This document shows positions 16,430 to 24,880 of a stretch of DNA of 64,000 bases, one piece after another (position 1 is the first letter of the stretch; every line of letters starts with the position of its first letter). A program made the translations under genes and the position numbers. This DNA is from Paraburkholderia atlantica. Its GTDB lineage: Bacteria; Pseudomonadota; Gammaproteobacteria; Burkholderiales; Burkholderiaceae. The notes beneath the pieces were generated by a model that ran no database searches, was not told where the DNA came from, and saw nothing but the letters and a program-made list of their open reading frames with translations. The DNA lies in assembly GCF_009362785.1 (NCBI RefSeq), contig NZ_WHNQ01000024.1, positions 62,001-126,000 of the forward strand, given 5' to 3'.

Positions 16430-16766
16430 GCGACTTCAATGAAATCAGGCAATGACGATGCTGTGATTCTATCGTCCGATCCCGATGCGGCGTGCGGGCG
16501 TGGGTTGTCCCTTTTCTCCGCATGCCGGACACGACGTTAATCGGGATGCGCTGCTCACGCGTGAGCCGGAATCAAACGGGATGATAGCGATGCAATCGCA
16601 CATCAAACGCCTGAACGCGGATTATTGCCCGCGTTGCAGGCCATTCGCGCATGGGTAGCCGACAGCATGCTCCGAGGTAGCACGACCGACTATCTTTGTT
16701 TTACCAGTGAGGAACAGAAAAAAGAAAAGCCCCGACAAGTCGGGGCTTTCGCTTTGCATCAAAGAC
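16430..16766. other. Intergenic region between TraB-like gene and tRNA-Cys
   Basis: 337 bases. The right end holds the tRNA-Cys terminator (16720-16749). I see no gene and no clear promoter elsewhere in it. Confidence 0.5.
16715..16749 (-). terminator. Rho-independent terminator of the tRNA-Cys/tRNA-Gly transcript
   Basis: AAAGCCCCGAC (16726-16736) pairs with 16739-16749. On the minus strand the stem is followed by a long T-rich run (TTTTCTTTTTTCTG), so it ends transcription leaving the tRNA genes. Confidence 0.9.
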
Positions 16767-16840
16767 TGGAGGCGCGAGCCGGAGTCGAACCGGCCTAAAC
16801 GGCTTTGCAGGCCGCTGCATAACCGCTTTGCTATCGCGCC
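16767..16840 (-). tRNA. tRNA-Cys (anticodon GCA)
   Basis: A 74-base cloverleaf on the minus strand with acceptor GGCGCGA, anticodon arm loop CTGCAAA (anticodon GCA), T loop GTTCGACTC, discriminator T and encoded CCA. Confidence 0.96.
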
Positions 16841-16969
16841 GCAAGCGGACTGGAACCTAGACACGGGTTCGCAGATTTATCTGGTGATCACCAGAAGAAC
16901 CGAAGCTCTGGAAAGTTCAGAACGACCGGCCTTCCAAACAAAAAGGGAAGCGTTGCTTCCCCTTATGTA

Positions 16970-17045
16970 TGGAGCGGGAGACGAGGCTCGAACTCGCGAC
17001 CTCAACCTTGGCAAGGTTGCGCTCTACCAACTGAGCTACTCCCGC
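16970..17045 (-). tRNA. tRNA-Gly (anticodon GCC), copy 1
   Basis: A 76-base cloverleaf on the minus strand. Acceptor GCGGGAG pairs with CTCCCGC, the anticodon arm is CAACC-TTGCCAA-GGTTG (anticodon GCC), and the CCA is encoded. Confidence 0.97.
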
Positions 17046-17108
17046 ATTGAACTGCTTCACACCGCGCTGCGTTTTTTACTTCGCCAAACAACGCGATGCT
17101 TCGAAAAC

Positions 17109-17184
17109 TGGAGCGGGAAACGAGGCTCGAACTCGCGACCTCAACCTTGGCAAGGTTGCGCTCTACCAACTGAGCTATTCCCGC
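17109..17184 (-). tRNA. tRNA-Gly (anticodon GCC), copy 2
   Basis: Nearly identical to copy 1, differing by one compensating acceptor-stem base pair (GCGGGAA with TTCCCGC). Anticodon GCC; encoded CCA. Copies 1 and 2 are 63 bases apart and probably co-transcribed with tRNA-Cys. Confidence 0.97.
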
Positions 17185-17329
17185 GTCGTATTGCATTTAC
17201 TGCTACTGCTTTACTGCGTCTCCGGTGTTTCGCGTTGCGTGCATCGGAGAAACGAGATTATGGAGAATCGACTGAAACGTGTCAACCCCTTTTGACCATC
17301 TGCCTTAAAGAAAATATTTCGCTCGTAGT

Positions 17330-17368
17330 GGCGCGGGGTTCGAACACACATTTACGCACCCGCGCGCC
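17330..17368 (-). other. Structured element with a tRNA-like T-loop sequence after pgsA
   Basis: GGCGCG plus GGG at 17330-17338 pairs with CCC plus CGCGCC at 17359-17368, with one bulged base. The loop side carries GTTCGAAC (17338-17345), the usual T-loop palindrome. No complete cloverleaf can be folded. It is either the pgsA 3' hairpin or a decayed tRNA end next to the tRNA cluster. Confidence 0.3.
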
Positions 17369-17381
17369 TTCTGTTCCACCA

Positions 17382-17975
17382 TCACGCTACGCCACCGCGC
17401 TCGCGAATCTGCGGCCACGCGAGCTTCATGTAGTACAGCATCGACCAGATCGTCAGGAACGCGGCCAGATAGATCAGCCACAGGCCCCAAACGCGCGTGT
17501 CGACCGTCACGCCGCCGCCGAGGGGCAGCGGACCATAAAACAGCAGCATCGGAATCGCGACCATCTGACAAGCGGTCTTGAACTTGCCGAGCGAATTCAC
17601 CGCGACGCTCTTCGACGCGCCGATCTGCGCCATCCATTCGCGCAGCGCCGAGATCGCGATTTCGCGTCCGACGATCACGAGCGCGATCGCCGAATCGATC
17701 CGCGTGAGCTGCACGAGTACGAGCAGCGCCGCGGTCACCATCAGCTTGTCGGCGACCGGATCGAGAAACGCGCCGAATGCCGAGGTCTGATTCCATTTAC
17801 GGGCCAGAAAGCCGTCGAACCAGTCGGTGAGCGCCGCCAGGATGAAGATCGTCGCGGCCGCGAGATTGCGGTGCGCGGGACTCATCATCATGTCAGGCAA
17901 ATAGAACACGCCGACGACAAGCGGAATCAGCACGATCCGCAGCCAGGTCAGGAATATCGGGAAATTAAACGGCAT
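17382..17975 (-). CDS. pgsA: CDP-diacylglycerol-glycerol-3-phosphate 3-phosphatidyltransferase
   Basis: A 197-residue inner-membrane enzyme that makes phosphatidylglycerol phosphate. The CDP-alcohol phosphotransferase signature DG-x2-AR-x8-G-x3-D-x3-D is complete in the segment from DGFLAR to DPVADK near residues 53-77. About five hydrophobic helices follow or precede it. ATG at 17975 starts MPFNFPIFLTWLRI, typical of the family. It sits between uvrC and the tRNA cluster, the usual order in proteobacteria (uvrC-pgsA-tRNA). Confidence 0.96.
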   Translation of the reverse strand: MPFNFPIFLTWLRIVLIPLVVGVFYLPDMMMSPAHRNLAAATIFILAALTDWFDGFLARKWNQTSAFGAFLDPVADKLMVTAALLVLVQLTRIDSAIALVIVGREIAISALREWMAQIGASKSVAVNSLGKFKTACQMVAIPMLLFYGPLPLGGGVTVDTRVWGLWLIYLAAFLTIWSMLYYMKLAWPQIRERGGVA

Positions 17976-18189
17976 GGGGGCAGGCGCAGCGTCTGACGAG
18001 TGAGTTGCAATTGTGCCGTGTCACAAGGCCTGCCACAAGCAAGCGACCCGGGCATGGCCAGGTGGGAACGGCAAGCGGGCCGCGCCCGGCGCGTGGTCGC
18101 TGACGCTGCGCCAGCCGGCGCATCCGCTGCGCGACGCGCCAGCTCCGGCGAGCCGTCGTGCCGATAACAGCGCAACGCGGCCCGTCGAT

Positions 18190-20376
18190 TCAATGCAGTT
18201 GCCGGTAGATCTGCTCGGCAAGCGCCTGCGAAATACCTTCGACGCTCGCGAGATCCTCGACGCTCGCCGCCACCACACCGCGCAAGCCGCCAAAGCGCGC
18301 CAGCAGGCGCTGACGCCGCTTCGCCCCCACGCCTTCGAGTTCTTCGAGCCGCGAGGTCTGGCGCGTCTTGCCGCGCTTGGCGCGCATGCCGGTGATCGCG
18401 AAGCGGTGCGCTTCGTCGCGGATCTGCGCGACCAGCATCAGCGCGGCGCTTTCCTTGCCGAGTTCGAGCGGCGTGCGGCCGTCCGCAAAAATCAACGTCT
18501 CGAGACCGACCTTGCGCCCCTCCCCCTTCGCGACGCCGACCAGCATGCCGGTATCGAGCCCCAACTCCGTGAACACCTGCCGCGCGATCTCGACCTGCCC
18601 CTTGCCGCCGTCGATCAGCACGATGGTCGGCAGCACGCCGCCGGCCGCGTCGCTTTGCGATTCGGCGGCTTCGTCGCTCGCATTCGCGGCGGCTTGCGCG
18701 ACCATCTTCTCGTAGCGGCGCGTGAGCACCTGGCGCATCGCGGCGTAATCGTCACCGGGCGTGATGCCGGTGATGTTGTAGCGCCGATACTCGGACGACT
18801 GCATCTTGTGATGGTGATAGACGACGCACGACGCCTGCGTCGCCTCGCCCATCGTGTGACTGATGTCGAAGCACTCGATGCGCAGATGCGCGAGGTCGTC
18901 GCACTCCATGCCGAGCGTGTCGGTCAGCGCGCGTGTGCGCGCCTGCTGCGAACCCTGCTCGGAGAGCAGCCGCGCGAGCGCGAGCCGCGCATTCTGCTCG
19001 GCCATCGCAAGCCACGCGCGCCGCTGTCCCTGCGGTTGGCGCAGCACGCTCACCTTGTGGCCCGCCTGCTCGATCAACACGTCGATGAGTTCGCGCGCCG
19101 GCGCGTGGCTGACCACCAGCACCGGCGGCACGCGATTGCCGAGGTAATGCTGCGCGATGAACGCTTCGAGCACCTCGGATTCGACGCCGCCGGGCGCGCG
19201 GCCTTTGCGGCCCTTTGCCGCCGGGCCGGATTCCGGGTTCCCGTCGGGGCCTTCGTCCACGCCTTCGTCGCTGATGGCGTCCGCGGTAGCTTCGGTAGCC
19301 TCGTCGAGCGCTTCTTCGTCACTACCATCGGTGTCTTCGTCTTCTGATGGCATGTCCTGCGCGATCGCGAGCGCATCGGCGGTGGCCCTCGCCGCTTCGG
19401 CCGACGGCGCGACCACCCGCGCATCCGCCGCTGCATCGCCCTGATCGCCGTCTTCTTCGAGCCCGCCTTCCTCCGCCGTCAACGCGCTCTCCACGTGCGT
19501 GGGAAAGTATGCCTTGTCGCCGAGATGCCGCCCGCCGCGCACCATCGCGAGATTTACGCACACGCGGCCGCCTAGCGCGACCACCGCGAGAATGTCGACG
19601 TCGCTATCGCTGCCGACTTCGATCGCCTGCTGATGCAGCACCGTCGACAGCGAGCTCATCTGGTTGCGCACCGCCGCGGCCTGCTCGAATTTCAGCTCGC
19701 TCGCGAACGCGTGCATCTTCTGCTCGAGCTCCTTCATCACCTCGCCCTGGCGGCCGAGCAGGAAGCGCGACGCGTTGGCGACGTCGCGCGCGTAGTCCTC
19801 TTCGCTGATATTCGCGACGCACGGCGCCGTGCAGCGGCCGATCTGATGCAGCAGACACGGCCGGGTGCGGTTGTTGAACACCGAGTCTTCGCAGGTGCGC
19901 AGCTGGAACACGCGCTGCAGGATCTGGATGCTCTCGCGCACCGCCCACGCGCTCGGGAAGGGACCGAAGTACTGGTTCTTGCGATCGACCGAGCCGCGGT
20001 AATAGGCCATGCGCGGAAACTTGTGACCGGTCAGCTTCAAGTACGGGTACGACTTGTCGTCGCGAAACAGGATGTTGTACCGCGGCGTGAGCGCCTTGAT
20101 CAGGTTGTTTTCGAGCAGCAGCGCCTCGGCCTCGGAACGCGTGACCGTCGTCTCGATGCGCGCGATGCGCGTGACCATCATCGCGATACGCGGCGACAGC
20201 TGCGTCTTCGTGAAGTAGCTCGATACGCGCTTCTTCAGATCGCGCGCCTTGCCGACGTAGAGCACCACGCCGCTCGTGTCGTAATAGCGGTAGACGCCGG
20301 GCAGATGCGGCAGTTGGGCGAGCACTTTTTTTGGCTCGAAGGTGTCGGGGGCGTCGGTTGCTTCGGGTTCGGTCAT
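18190..20376 (-). CDS. uvrC: UvrABC excinuclease subunit C with an acidic insertion
   Basis: Makes the two incisions of nucleotide excision repair. Length is 728 residues against about 610 in E. coli. Domains in order: GIY-YIG nuclease (LPGVYRYYDTSG and VLYVGKARDLKKR near residues 20-50), Cys-containing segment, UVR domain (MKELEQKMHAF near 205), RNase H-like nuclease domain (DGGKGQVEIA near 570) and tandem HhH at the C-terminus. Roughly residues 294-396 are an inserted low-complexity block rich in Asp, Glu and Ala, which explains the extra length. The ATG at 20376 gives MTEPEATD. Confidence 0.95.
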   Translation of the reverse strand: MTEPEATDAPDTFEPKKVLAQLPHLPGVYRYYDTSGVVLYVGKARDLKKRVSSYFTKTQLSPRIAMMVTRIARIETTVTRSEAEALLLENNLIKALTPRYNILFRDDKSYPYLKLTGHKFPRMAYYRGSVDRKNQYFGPFPSAWAVRESIQILQRVFQLRTCEDSVFNNRTRPCLLHQIGRCTAPCVANISEEDYARDVANASRFLLGRQGEVMKELEQKMHAFASELKFEQAAAVRNQMSSLSTVLHQQAIEVGSDSDVDILAVVALGGRVCVNLAMVRGGRHLGDKAYFPTHVESALTAEEGGLEEDGDQGDAAADARVVAPSAEAARATADALAIAQDMPSEDEDTDGSDEEALDEATEATADAISDEGVDEGPDGNPESGPAAKGRKGRAPGGVESEVLEAFIAQHYLGNRVPPVLVVSHAPARELIDVLIEQAGHKVSVLRQPQGQRRAWLAMAEQNARLALARLLSEQGSQQARTRALTDTLGMECDDLAHLRIECFDISHTMGEATQASCVVYHHHKMQSSEYRRYNITGITPGDDYAAMRQVLTRRYEKMVAQAAANASDEAAESQSDAAGGVLPTIVLIDGGKGQVEIARQVFTELGLDTGMLVGVAKGEGRKVGLETLIFADGRTPLELGKESAALMLVAQIRDEAHRFAITGMRAKRGKTRQTSRLEELEGVGAKRRQRLLARFGGLRGVVAASVEDLASVEGISQALAEQIYRQLH

Positions 20377-20601
20377 GCGGGATCGATTGGGTGGGACTGT
20401 CTCGCGCTGCCTCGCAGTTTGCACCGATTGCGCCGATTTGCCGGCGGGTGGCCGGCATCGCGTGTCGCGCCATGCGGCCCGCGTGGCGGGCAAACGGCGC
20501 GCGCGATCGCGAGCGAGGCTTTAGAATCGCCAGTTTAGAACATTCCGCGTTCGTTCGAACCCGCTCCGGGTCGCCGGAGTCACTGAGCCAGCTGAGCCGC
20601 C

Positions 20602-21795
20602 ATGTCCGCCATCGCGCCCGATTCCGGATCACCCGCTACCCCCGCCAACCCGATCGCCTGCGATATCTTCTGCGCGGTGATCGACAACTTTGGCGACATC
20701 GGCGTGTGCTGGCGCCTCGCGCGCCAACTCGCGCACGAGCATGGCTGGGAGGTGCGCGTGTTCGTCGACGATCTGCACTCGTTCAAGAAGCTGTGCCCGT
20801 CGCTCGTGCTCGAGCCTGCGCGGCAGACGCTCGACGGCATTGTCATCGAGCATTGGCGCGAGCCGTCCCATGCGGGCGATACGCTCGAAGTCGCCGACGT
20901 CGTGATCGAGGCGTTCGGCTGCGAACTGCCGCCCGTCTATATCACGGCGATGGCCGAGCGAGCTCGCGCGCCGCTGTGGTTCAACCTCGAATATCTAAGC
21001 GCCGAGGACTGGATCGCCGATTTTCACTTGCGGCCGTCGCCGCATCCACGCTACCCGCTAAGCAAGATCTTCTTTTTTCCCGGCCTCGGCCCCGGCACTG
21101 GTGGCGTCTTGAAGGAGCGCGATCTCGACGCGGCGCGCGCCGCGTTCGAAGGCTCGCTGGCCGCGCGCACCGACTGGTGGCGCAACGTGACGGGCCACGC
21201 GCCCCCGCCCGCCGACGCGACCGTCGTGTCGCTGTTCGCATACGAAAACCCGGCGGTCGACAGTCTGCTCGAACAATGGCGCGACAGCGCGAGCCCGATC
21301 GTGCTGCTGGTGCCCGAAGGACGCATTTCCGGCGCGCTCGCGCGTTTTTTCGGCCTCCCGTCGTTTGCAGCGGGCACCCATGCGACGCGCGGCAACCTCA
21401 GCGCGCACGCACTCGCCTTCACCGAACAGCCGGGCTACGACGCACTGCTATGGGCGAGCGACATCAATTTCGTCCGCGGCGAGGACTCGTTCGTGCGCGC
21501 GCAGTGGGCCGCCAAGCCATTCGTCTGGCACATCTATCCGCAGGCCGACGACGCCCATCTGCCAAAGCTCGACGCCGCACTCGCACACTACACGCGCACG
21601 CTGTCCAGGGACGCACGCGCCGCGCTCGGGCGTTTCTGGCACGCGTGGAACGGCGCGGGTCGGCCGGACTGGGCGGAATTCCAGCGCCATTATCCGGCGC
21701 TTAAGCGGCGCGCTGCCGCCTGGGCGGTCGAACTCGCGCAAGTCGGCGATCTCGCCGGAAATCTGACCTCGTTCGCAAAAACTCAGTTAAAATAA
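20602..21795 (+). CDS. earP: EF-P arginine rhamnosyltransferase
   Basis: A 397-residue GT-B enzyme (GT104) that transfers rhamnose from dTDP-rhamnose to Arg32 of elongation factor P. The N-terminal CAVIDNFGDIGVCWRLAR carries the conserved catalytic Asp in the FGD segment, and the donor-binding half has FVRGEDSFVRAQWA with the conserved Glu-Asp pair near residue 295. Its partner efp lies 394 bases downstream on the same strand and encodes the Arg32 form, which confirms the assignment. It is divergent from uvrC. Confidence 0.95.
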   Translation: MSAIAPDSGSPATPANPIACDIFCAVIDNFGDIGVCWRLARQLAHEHGWEVRVFVDDLHSFKKLCPSLVLEPARQTLDGIVIEHWREPSHAGDTLEVADVVIEAFGCELPPVYITAMAERARAPLWFNLEYLSAEDWIADFHLRPSPHPRYPLSKIFFFPGLGPGTGGVLKERDLDAARAAFEGSLAARTDWWRNVTGHAPPPADATVVSLFAYENPAVDSLLEQWRDSASPIVLLVPEGRISGALARFFGLPSFAAGTHATRGNLSAHALAFTEQPGYDALLWASDINFVRGEDSFVRAQWAAKPFVWHIYPQADDAHLPKLDAALAHYTRTLSRDARAALGRFWHAWNGAGRPDWAEFQRHYPALKRRAAAWAVELAQVGDLAGNLTSFAKTQLK

Positions 21796-22189
21796 GCGGT
21801 TATCCAACGGCCGACGACGCAAGCGCGGCCCGATTCGAGCAACAACCCCATGGTCAGCCCGTCTGACCGGTCCCGTCGAAAAACACAGAATGTGGCCCCA
21901 TCTCCTGGTCGGGCACGCGAATGGCAAAAAAGGGACGTATGTTTGGGCGTATTGCAGATCGGCGCCACTCGTGTACACGCCCGAACAGGGTAAAACTCAG
22001 GTAACGGACAGGTGGAAACGCCGGGGCATCACGCCGCGGATTTCCGCCGTGAGCCGGTCCCGTTTCACGCATCCGGGCTGCGGCCGCTTCAAGCGGCGCG
22101 CGGCAGGCGGTGGGCGAAACTCCGAAACCGCTTGCGCCGTATGCCGTTGAGCAACAGTTAAGCTATTTATCTCGTACAGGACAGTTTTT
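21796..22189. other. Intergenic region between earP and efp
   Basis: 394 bases with no supported gene. It is long enough for an independent efp promoter; the base composition falls just before efp (CAGTTAAGCTATTTATC), but no clear -35/-10 pair was found. The efp ribosome site is AGGACAG shortly before the ATG at 22190. Confidence 0.45.
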
Positions 22190-22747
22190 ATGAAGACCGC
22201 ACAGGAACTCCGCACCGGCAACGTCGTGATGATCGGCGCAGACGCAATGGTCGTGCAAAAGGCCGAATACAACAAATCGGGCCGTAACTCCGCCGTCGTC
22301 AAGATGAAGTTCAAGAACCTGCTGACCGGCGCAGGCATGGAAGCCGTGTACAAGGCGGACGACAAGTTCGACGTCGTCGTGCTCGAGCGCAAGGAAGTGA
22401 CGTACTCGTACTTCGCCGACCCGATGTACGTGTTCATGGACGCCGACTACAACCAATACGAAGTCGAAGCCGAAATGATGGGCGACGCGATGAACTACCT
22501 CGAAGACGGCATGGCCTGCGAAGTCGTGTTCTACAACGAGAAGGCGATCTCGGTCGAACTGCCGACCACGCTGGTTCGCGAAATCATCTACACGGAGCCG
22601 GCCGTCAAGGGCGACACGTCGTCGGGCAAGGTCCTGAAGAACGCCAAGCTGAACACCGGCTTCGAACTGCAAGTGCCGCTCTTCTGCAACATCGGCGACA
22701 AGATCGAAATCGACACGCGTACGCACGAGTACCGCAGCCGCGCTTAA
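22190..22747 (+). CDS. efp: Translation elongation factor P, arginine-modified type
   Basis: A 185-residue three-domain protein that enters the ribosomal E site and relieves stalling at polyproline. The loop that carries the modification reads YNKSGRNSA with Arg at position 32, so it is the substrate of EarP rather than of the Lys-modifying EpmABC system. The S1-like third domain and C-terminal TRTHEYRSRA are canonical. It ends in a terminator 50 bases downstream. Confidence 0.98.
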   Translation: MKTAQELRTGNVVMIGADAMVVQKAEYNKSGRNSAVVKMKFKNLLTGAGMEAVYKADDKFDVVVLERKEVTYSYFADPMYVFMDADYNQYEVEAEMMGDAMNYLEDGMACEVVFYNEKAISVELPTTLVREIIYTEPAVKGDTSSGKVLKNAKLNTGFELQVPLFCNIGDKIEIDTRTHEYRSRA

Positions 22748-22796
22748 ACGGCCGCCTGCGTCACCCCGCCAGCGCCGGCGCCCTGCCGGCCTGCAC

Positions 22797-22825
22797 AAAA
22801 AGCGCTCAATTTTTGGGCGCTTTTT
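22797..22825 (+). terminator. Rho-independent terminator of efp
   Basis: AAAAAGCGCTCAA (22797-22809) pairs with TTGGGCGCTTTTT (22813-22825), with one G-T wobble, and is followed by further T residues. Confidence 0.9.
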
Positions 22826-23020
22826 CTTTTCTGTCGCGCCGTGTATGGTTTAGGAAAACTTTACCGGCAAATTTCTCAAAATTGCCATCGCGACATCCTG
22901 ATTTCGCGTCGCGCGCGCCGCAGGCCCTTGATCCATTTCACCCAAGCTTTTTGGCACGATCCCTGCTAGGTGGAGAGAGTTACGCGAGTACCGCTCAATT
23001 TCCACTTTGGGAGACGCACG

Positions 23021-23227
23021 ATGAACAACGACATCGCTGAAGGCAAATGGAGACAGATGCTCGGCAAGGCGAAGGCCGCATGGGGCGAACTGACGGACGA
23101 CGAGCTGACCAAGGCCGAAGGCCGGGCCGACAGGCTTGCTGGTCTGATTCAGGAACGCTACGGCAAGACCCGTGAACAGGCGGAACTCGAAGTCCGCCGG
23201 TTTTTCGATAGCAACCGGGATTTCTGA
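23021..23227 (+). CDS. CsbD-like stress protein
   Basis: A 68-residue hydrophilic protein. The pattern EGKWRQMLGKAKAAWGELTDDEL followed by a GLIQERYGKTREQAE helix is typical of the CsbD family, small proteins induced in general stress whose mechanism is unknown. The start at 23021 has GGGAG about 8 bases upstream. It is a single-gene unit between efp and the response regulator. Confidence 0.88.
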   Translation: MNNDIAEGKWRQMLGKAKAAWGELTDDELTKAEGRADRLAGLIQERYGKTREQAELEVRRFFDSNRDF

Positions 23228-23416
23228 CAGGACCGGTGAAGGAACTACAGGCGCCGGCCCGCGCCGCTCAAGACGCAGTGCCGGCGGCTGTCGTTTTTTC
23301 ACCGCCCAAGGACCGTTCGTTTAGCCCTGTCATCGAGCCCTCAAGAGCCCGCGGTGCGCGCCATCAGCGTTGGCGGCGCGCCGGGCATTCAACCCATTCA
23401 TAAAATTGCGCTCGCC

Positions 23417-24799
23417 ATGCCACACGCTCTGATTGTTGAAGACGATCCCAATAGCCTGTCCGGTCTGTCGGCAATCCTCGCCGCCGACGGCTTTTCAGTC
23501 GACACCGCGACCACGCTTGCCGAGGCCCGCGGCGCATTGACGCGCTTCATTCCCGACGTCGTGCTCGTCGACCTGAATCTGCCGGACGGCAGCGGCCTCG
23601 ATCTGTTGCAGCATTTGCCCGCGCATCCGCCTGGCGGCGCGCTTCCGGTGATCGTGATGACCGGCAATGCGACCGTCGAGAGTGCGATCGAGGGCTTGCG
23701 GCACGGTATCTGGGACTATCTGCTGAAGCCGGTCAACATTCCCCGTCTGCGTAGCCTGCTCGCGCGCATTCCGCGGCCTTATGAGCTGACCGAGGAAGTC
23801 CAGGCGCTGCGCGCATCGCTGCGTCAGCTTGGACGTTTCGGTTCGATGCTCGGCCGCAGCAGCACCATTCAACACGTGTACGACACGATCGAGCGTCTCG
23901 CGCCGACCGAAGCGGCGGTGCTGATCTCCGGCGAAGCCGGCACCGGCAAGGAGATCGCCGCGCGCACGCTGCACGACATGAGCCGCCGTCGCAAAGGCCC
24001 GTTCGTCACGTTCGATTGCCGCGGCGCGGCCGCCGGTGGCCTCAATCGCTCGCTGGACAGCATGCTGTTCGGCCACGAACGCGGCGCGTTCGGCGGCGCC
24101 GAGCAGCGCGAGCCGGGCCTCTTCGAACAGGCGAGCGGCGGCACGCTGTTCATCAATGAAATCACCGAGCTGCCGCGCGCGCAGCAGGAAGCGCTGTTGC
24201 GCGCGCTCGATTCGCAGACCTTCATGCGCGTGGGCGGCACCAACCAGATCGTGACCGACTTCCGGCTGATCGCGTCGACGCGCAAGCCGCCGCGCGCGGC
24301 GGTCGCGGACGGCTCGCTGCATCAGGACCTCGCGCTGCGCCTCGAAGCCGCCGCGGTCAACCTGCCGCCGCTGCGCGAGCGCGGCGAAGATCCGGTGCTG
24401 ATTGCCCAGGCAGTCGTCGACGAACTGAATGTGGAAGCGACCGCGCGCGGCACGGCCGAGGTCGCGAAGCAGGCGGGACCGAACTTCCTGCGCGAATGCC
24501 TTGCGTACGACTGGCCGGGCAACGTGCGAGAGCTGCAGGAACGCGTGCGGCGCGCGTATCAGGCATCGGGCGACGTAATCGAATCGTTGCGCGCCGACGA
24601 AGCCGGTACGGCCAATGGCCGCGATCTGAACGGCAGCCGCGTGCAGGTGACGGTCGGCACACCGCTCGCGGACGTCGAAGAAATGCTGATTCGCGCGACG
24701 CTCGACGCGGTCGGCGGCACGCGGCATCGCGCGGCGTCGTTGCTAGGAATCAGCCCGAAGACGCTGTACAACAAGTTGCAGCGCATGCGCTTGAACTGA
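23417..24799 (+). CDS. Response regulator of the sigma-54 activator family with degenerate AAA+ motifs
   Basis: A 460-residue protein with receiver (residues 1-120, phospho-acceptor Asp52, acidic EDD at 8-10, Lys in LLKPVNI), AAA+ domain (about 145-375) and Fis-type helix-turn-helix (AASLLGISPKTLYNKL at the C-terminus). Walker A is GEAGTGKE, close to consensus. Other key sites are altered: the sigma-54-contacting GAFTGA loop is GAFGGA (residues 223-228), Walker B LFLDE is LFINE (Asn247), the sensor I Asn in the usual AATN segment is Arg (ASTR), and the first of two arginine fingers is His (LHQDLALRL). It probably cannot activate sigma-54 polymerase. No histidine kinase gene is adjacent. Confidence 0.9.
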   Translation: MPHALIVEDDPNSLSGLSAILAADGFSVDTATTLAEARGALTRFIPDVVLVDLNLPDGSGLDLLQHLPAHPPGGALPVIVMTGNATVESAIEGLRHGIWDYLLKPVNIPRLRSLLARIPRPYELTEEVQALRASLRQLGRFGSMLGRSSTIQHVYDTIERLAPTEAAVLISGEAGTGKEIAARTLHDMSRRRKGPFVTFDCRGAAAGGLNRSLDSMLFGHERGAFGGAEQREPGLFEQASGGTLFINEITELPRAQQEALLRALDSQTFMRVGGTNQIVTDFRLIASTRKPPRAAVADGSLHQDLALRLEAAAVNLPPLRERGEDPVLIAQAVVDELNVEATARGTAEVAKQAGPNFLRECLAYDWPGNVRELQERVRRAYQASGDVIESLRADEAGTANGRDLNGSRVQVTVGTPLADVEEMLIRATLDAVGGTRHRAASLLGISPKTLYNKLQRMRLN

Positions 24800-24842
24800 G
24801 CGATTGCTCGACGGCGGTTCGAACAAGTCGAAGCTGATAAAA

Positions 24843-24876
24843 AAATGGCGCCTTGAATTGCTTCAAGGCGCCATTT
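24843..24876 (-). terminator. Bidirectional terminator between the response regulator and nagZ
   Basis: A perfect 15-base-pair stem (24843-24857 with 24862-24876) around loop TTGC. The run of A at 24838-24845 becomes a T-run for nagZ on the minus strand. Confidence 0.92.
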
Positions 24877-24880
24877 CCGT

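Noticed and set aside
20520..20540. Two TTTAGAA copies 14 bases apart between uvrC and earP as an SOS operator
   Set aside because: Neither copy nor the pair resembles the LexA consensus; the repeat is short enough to be chance.
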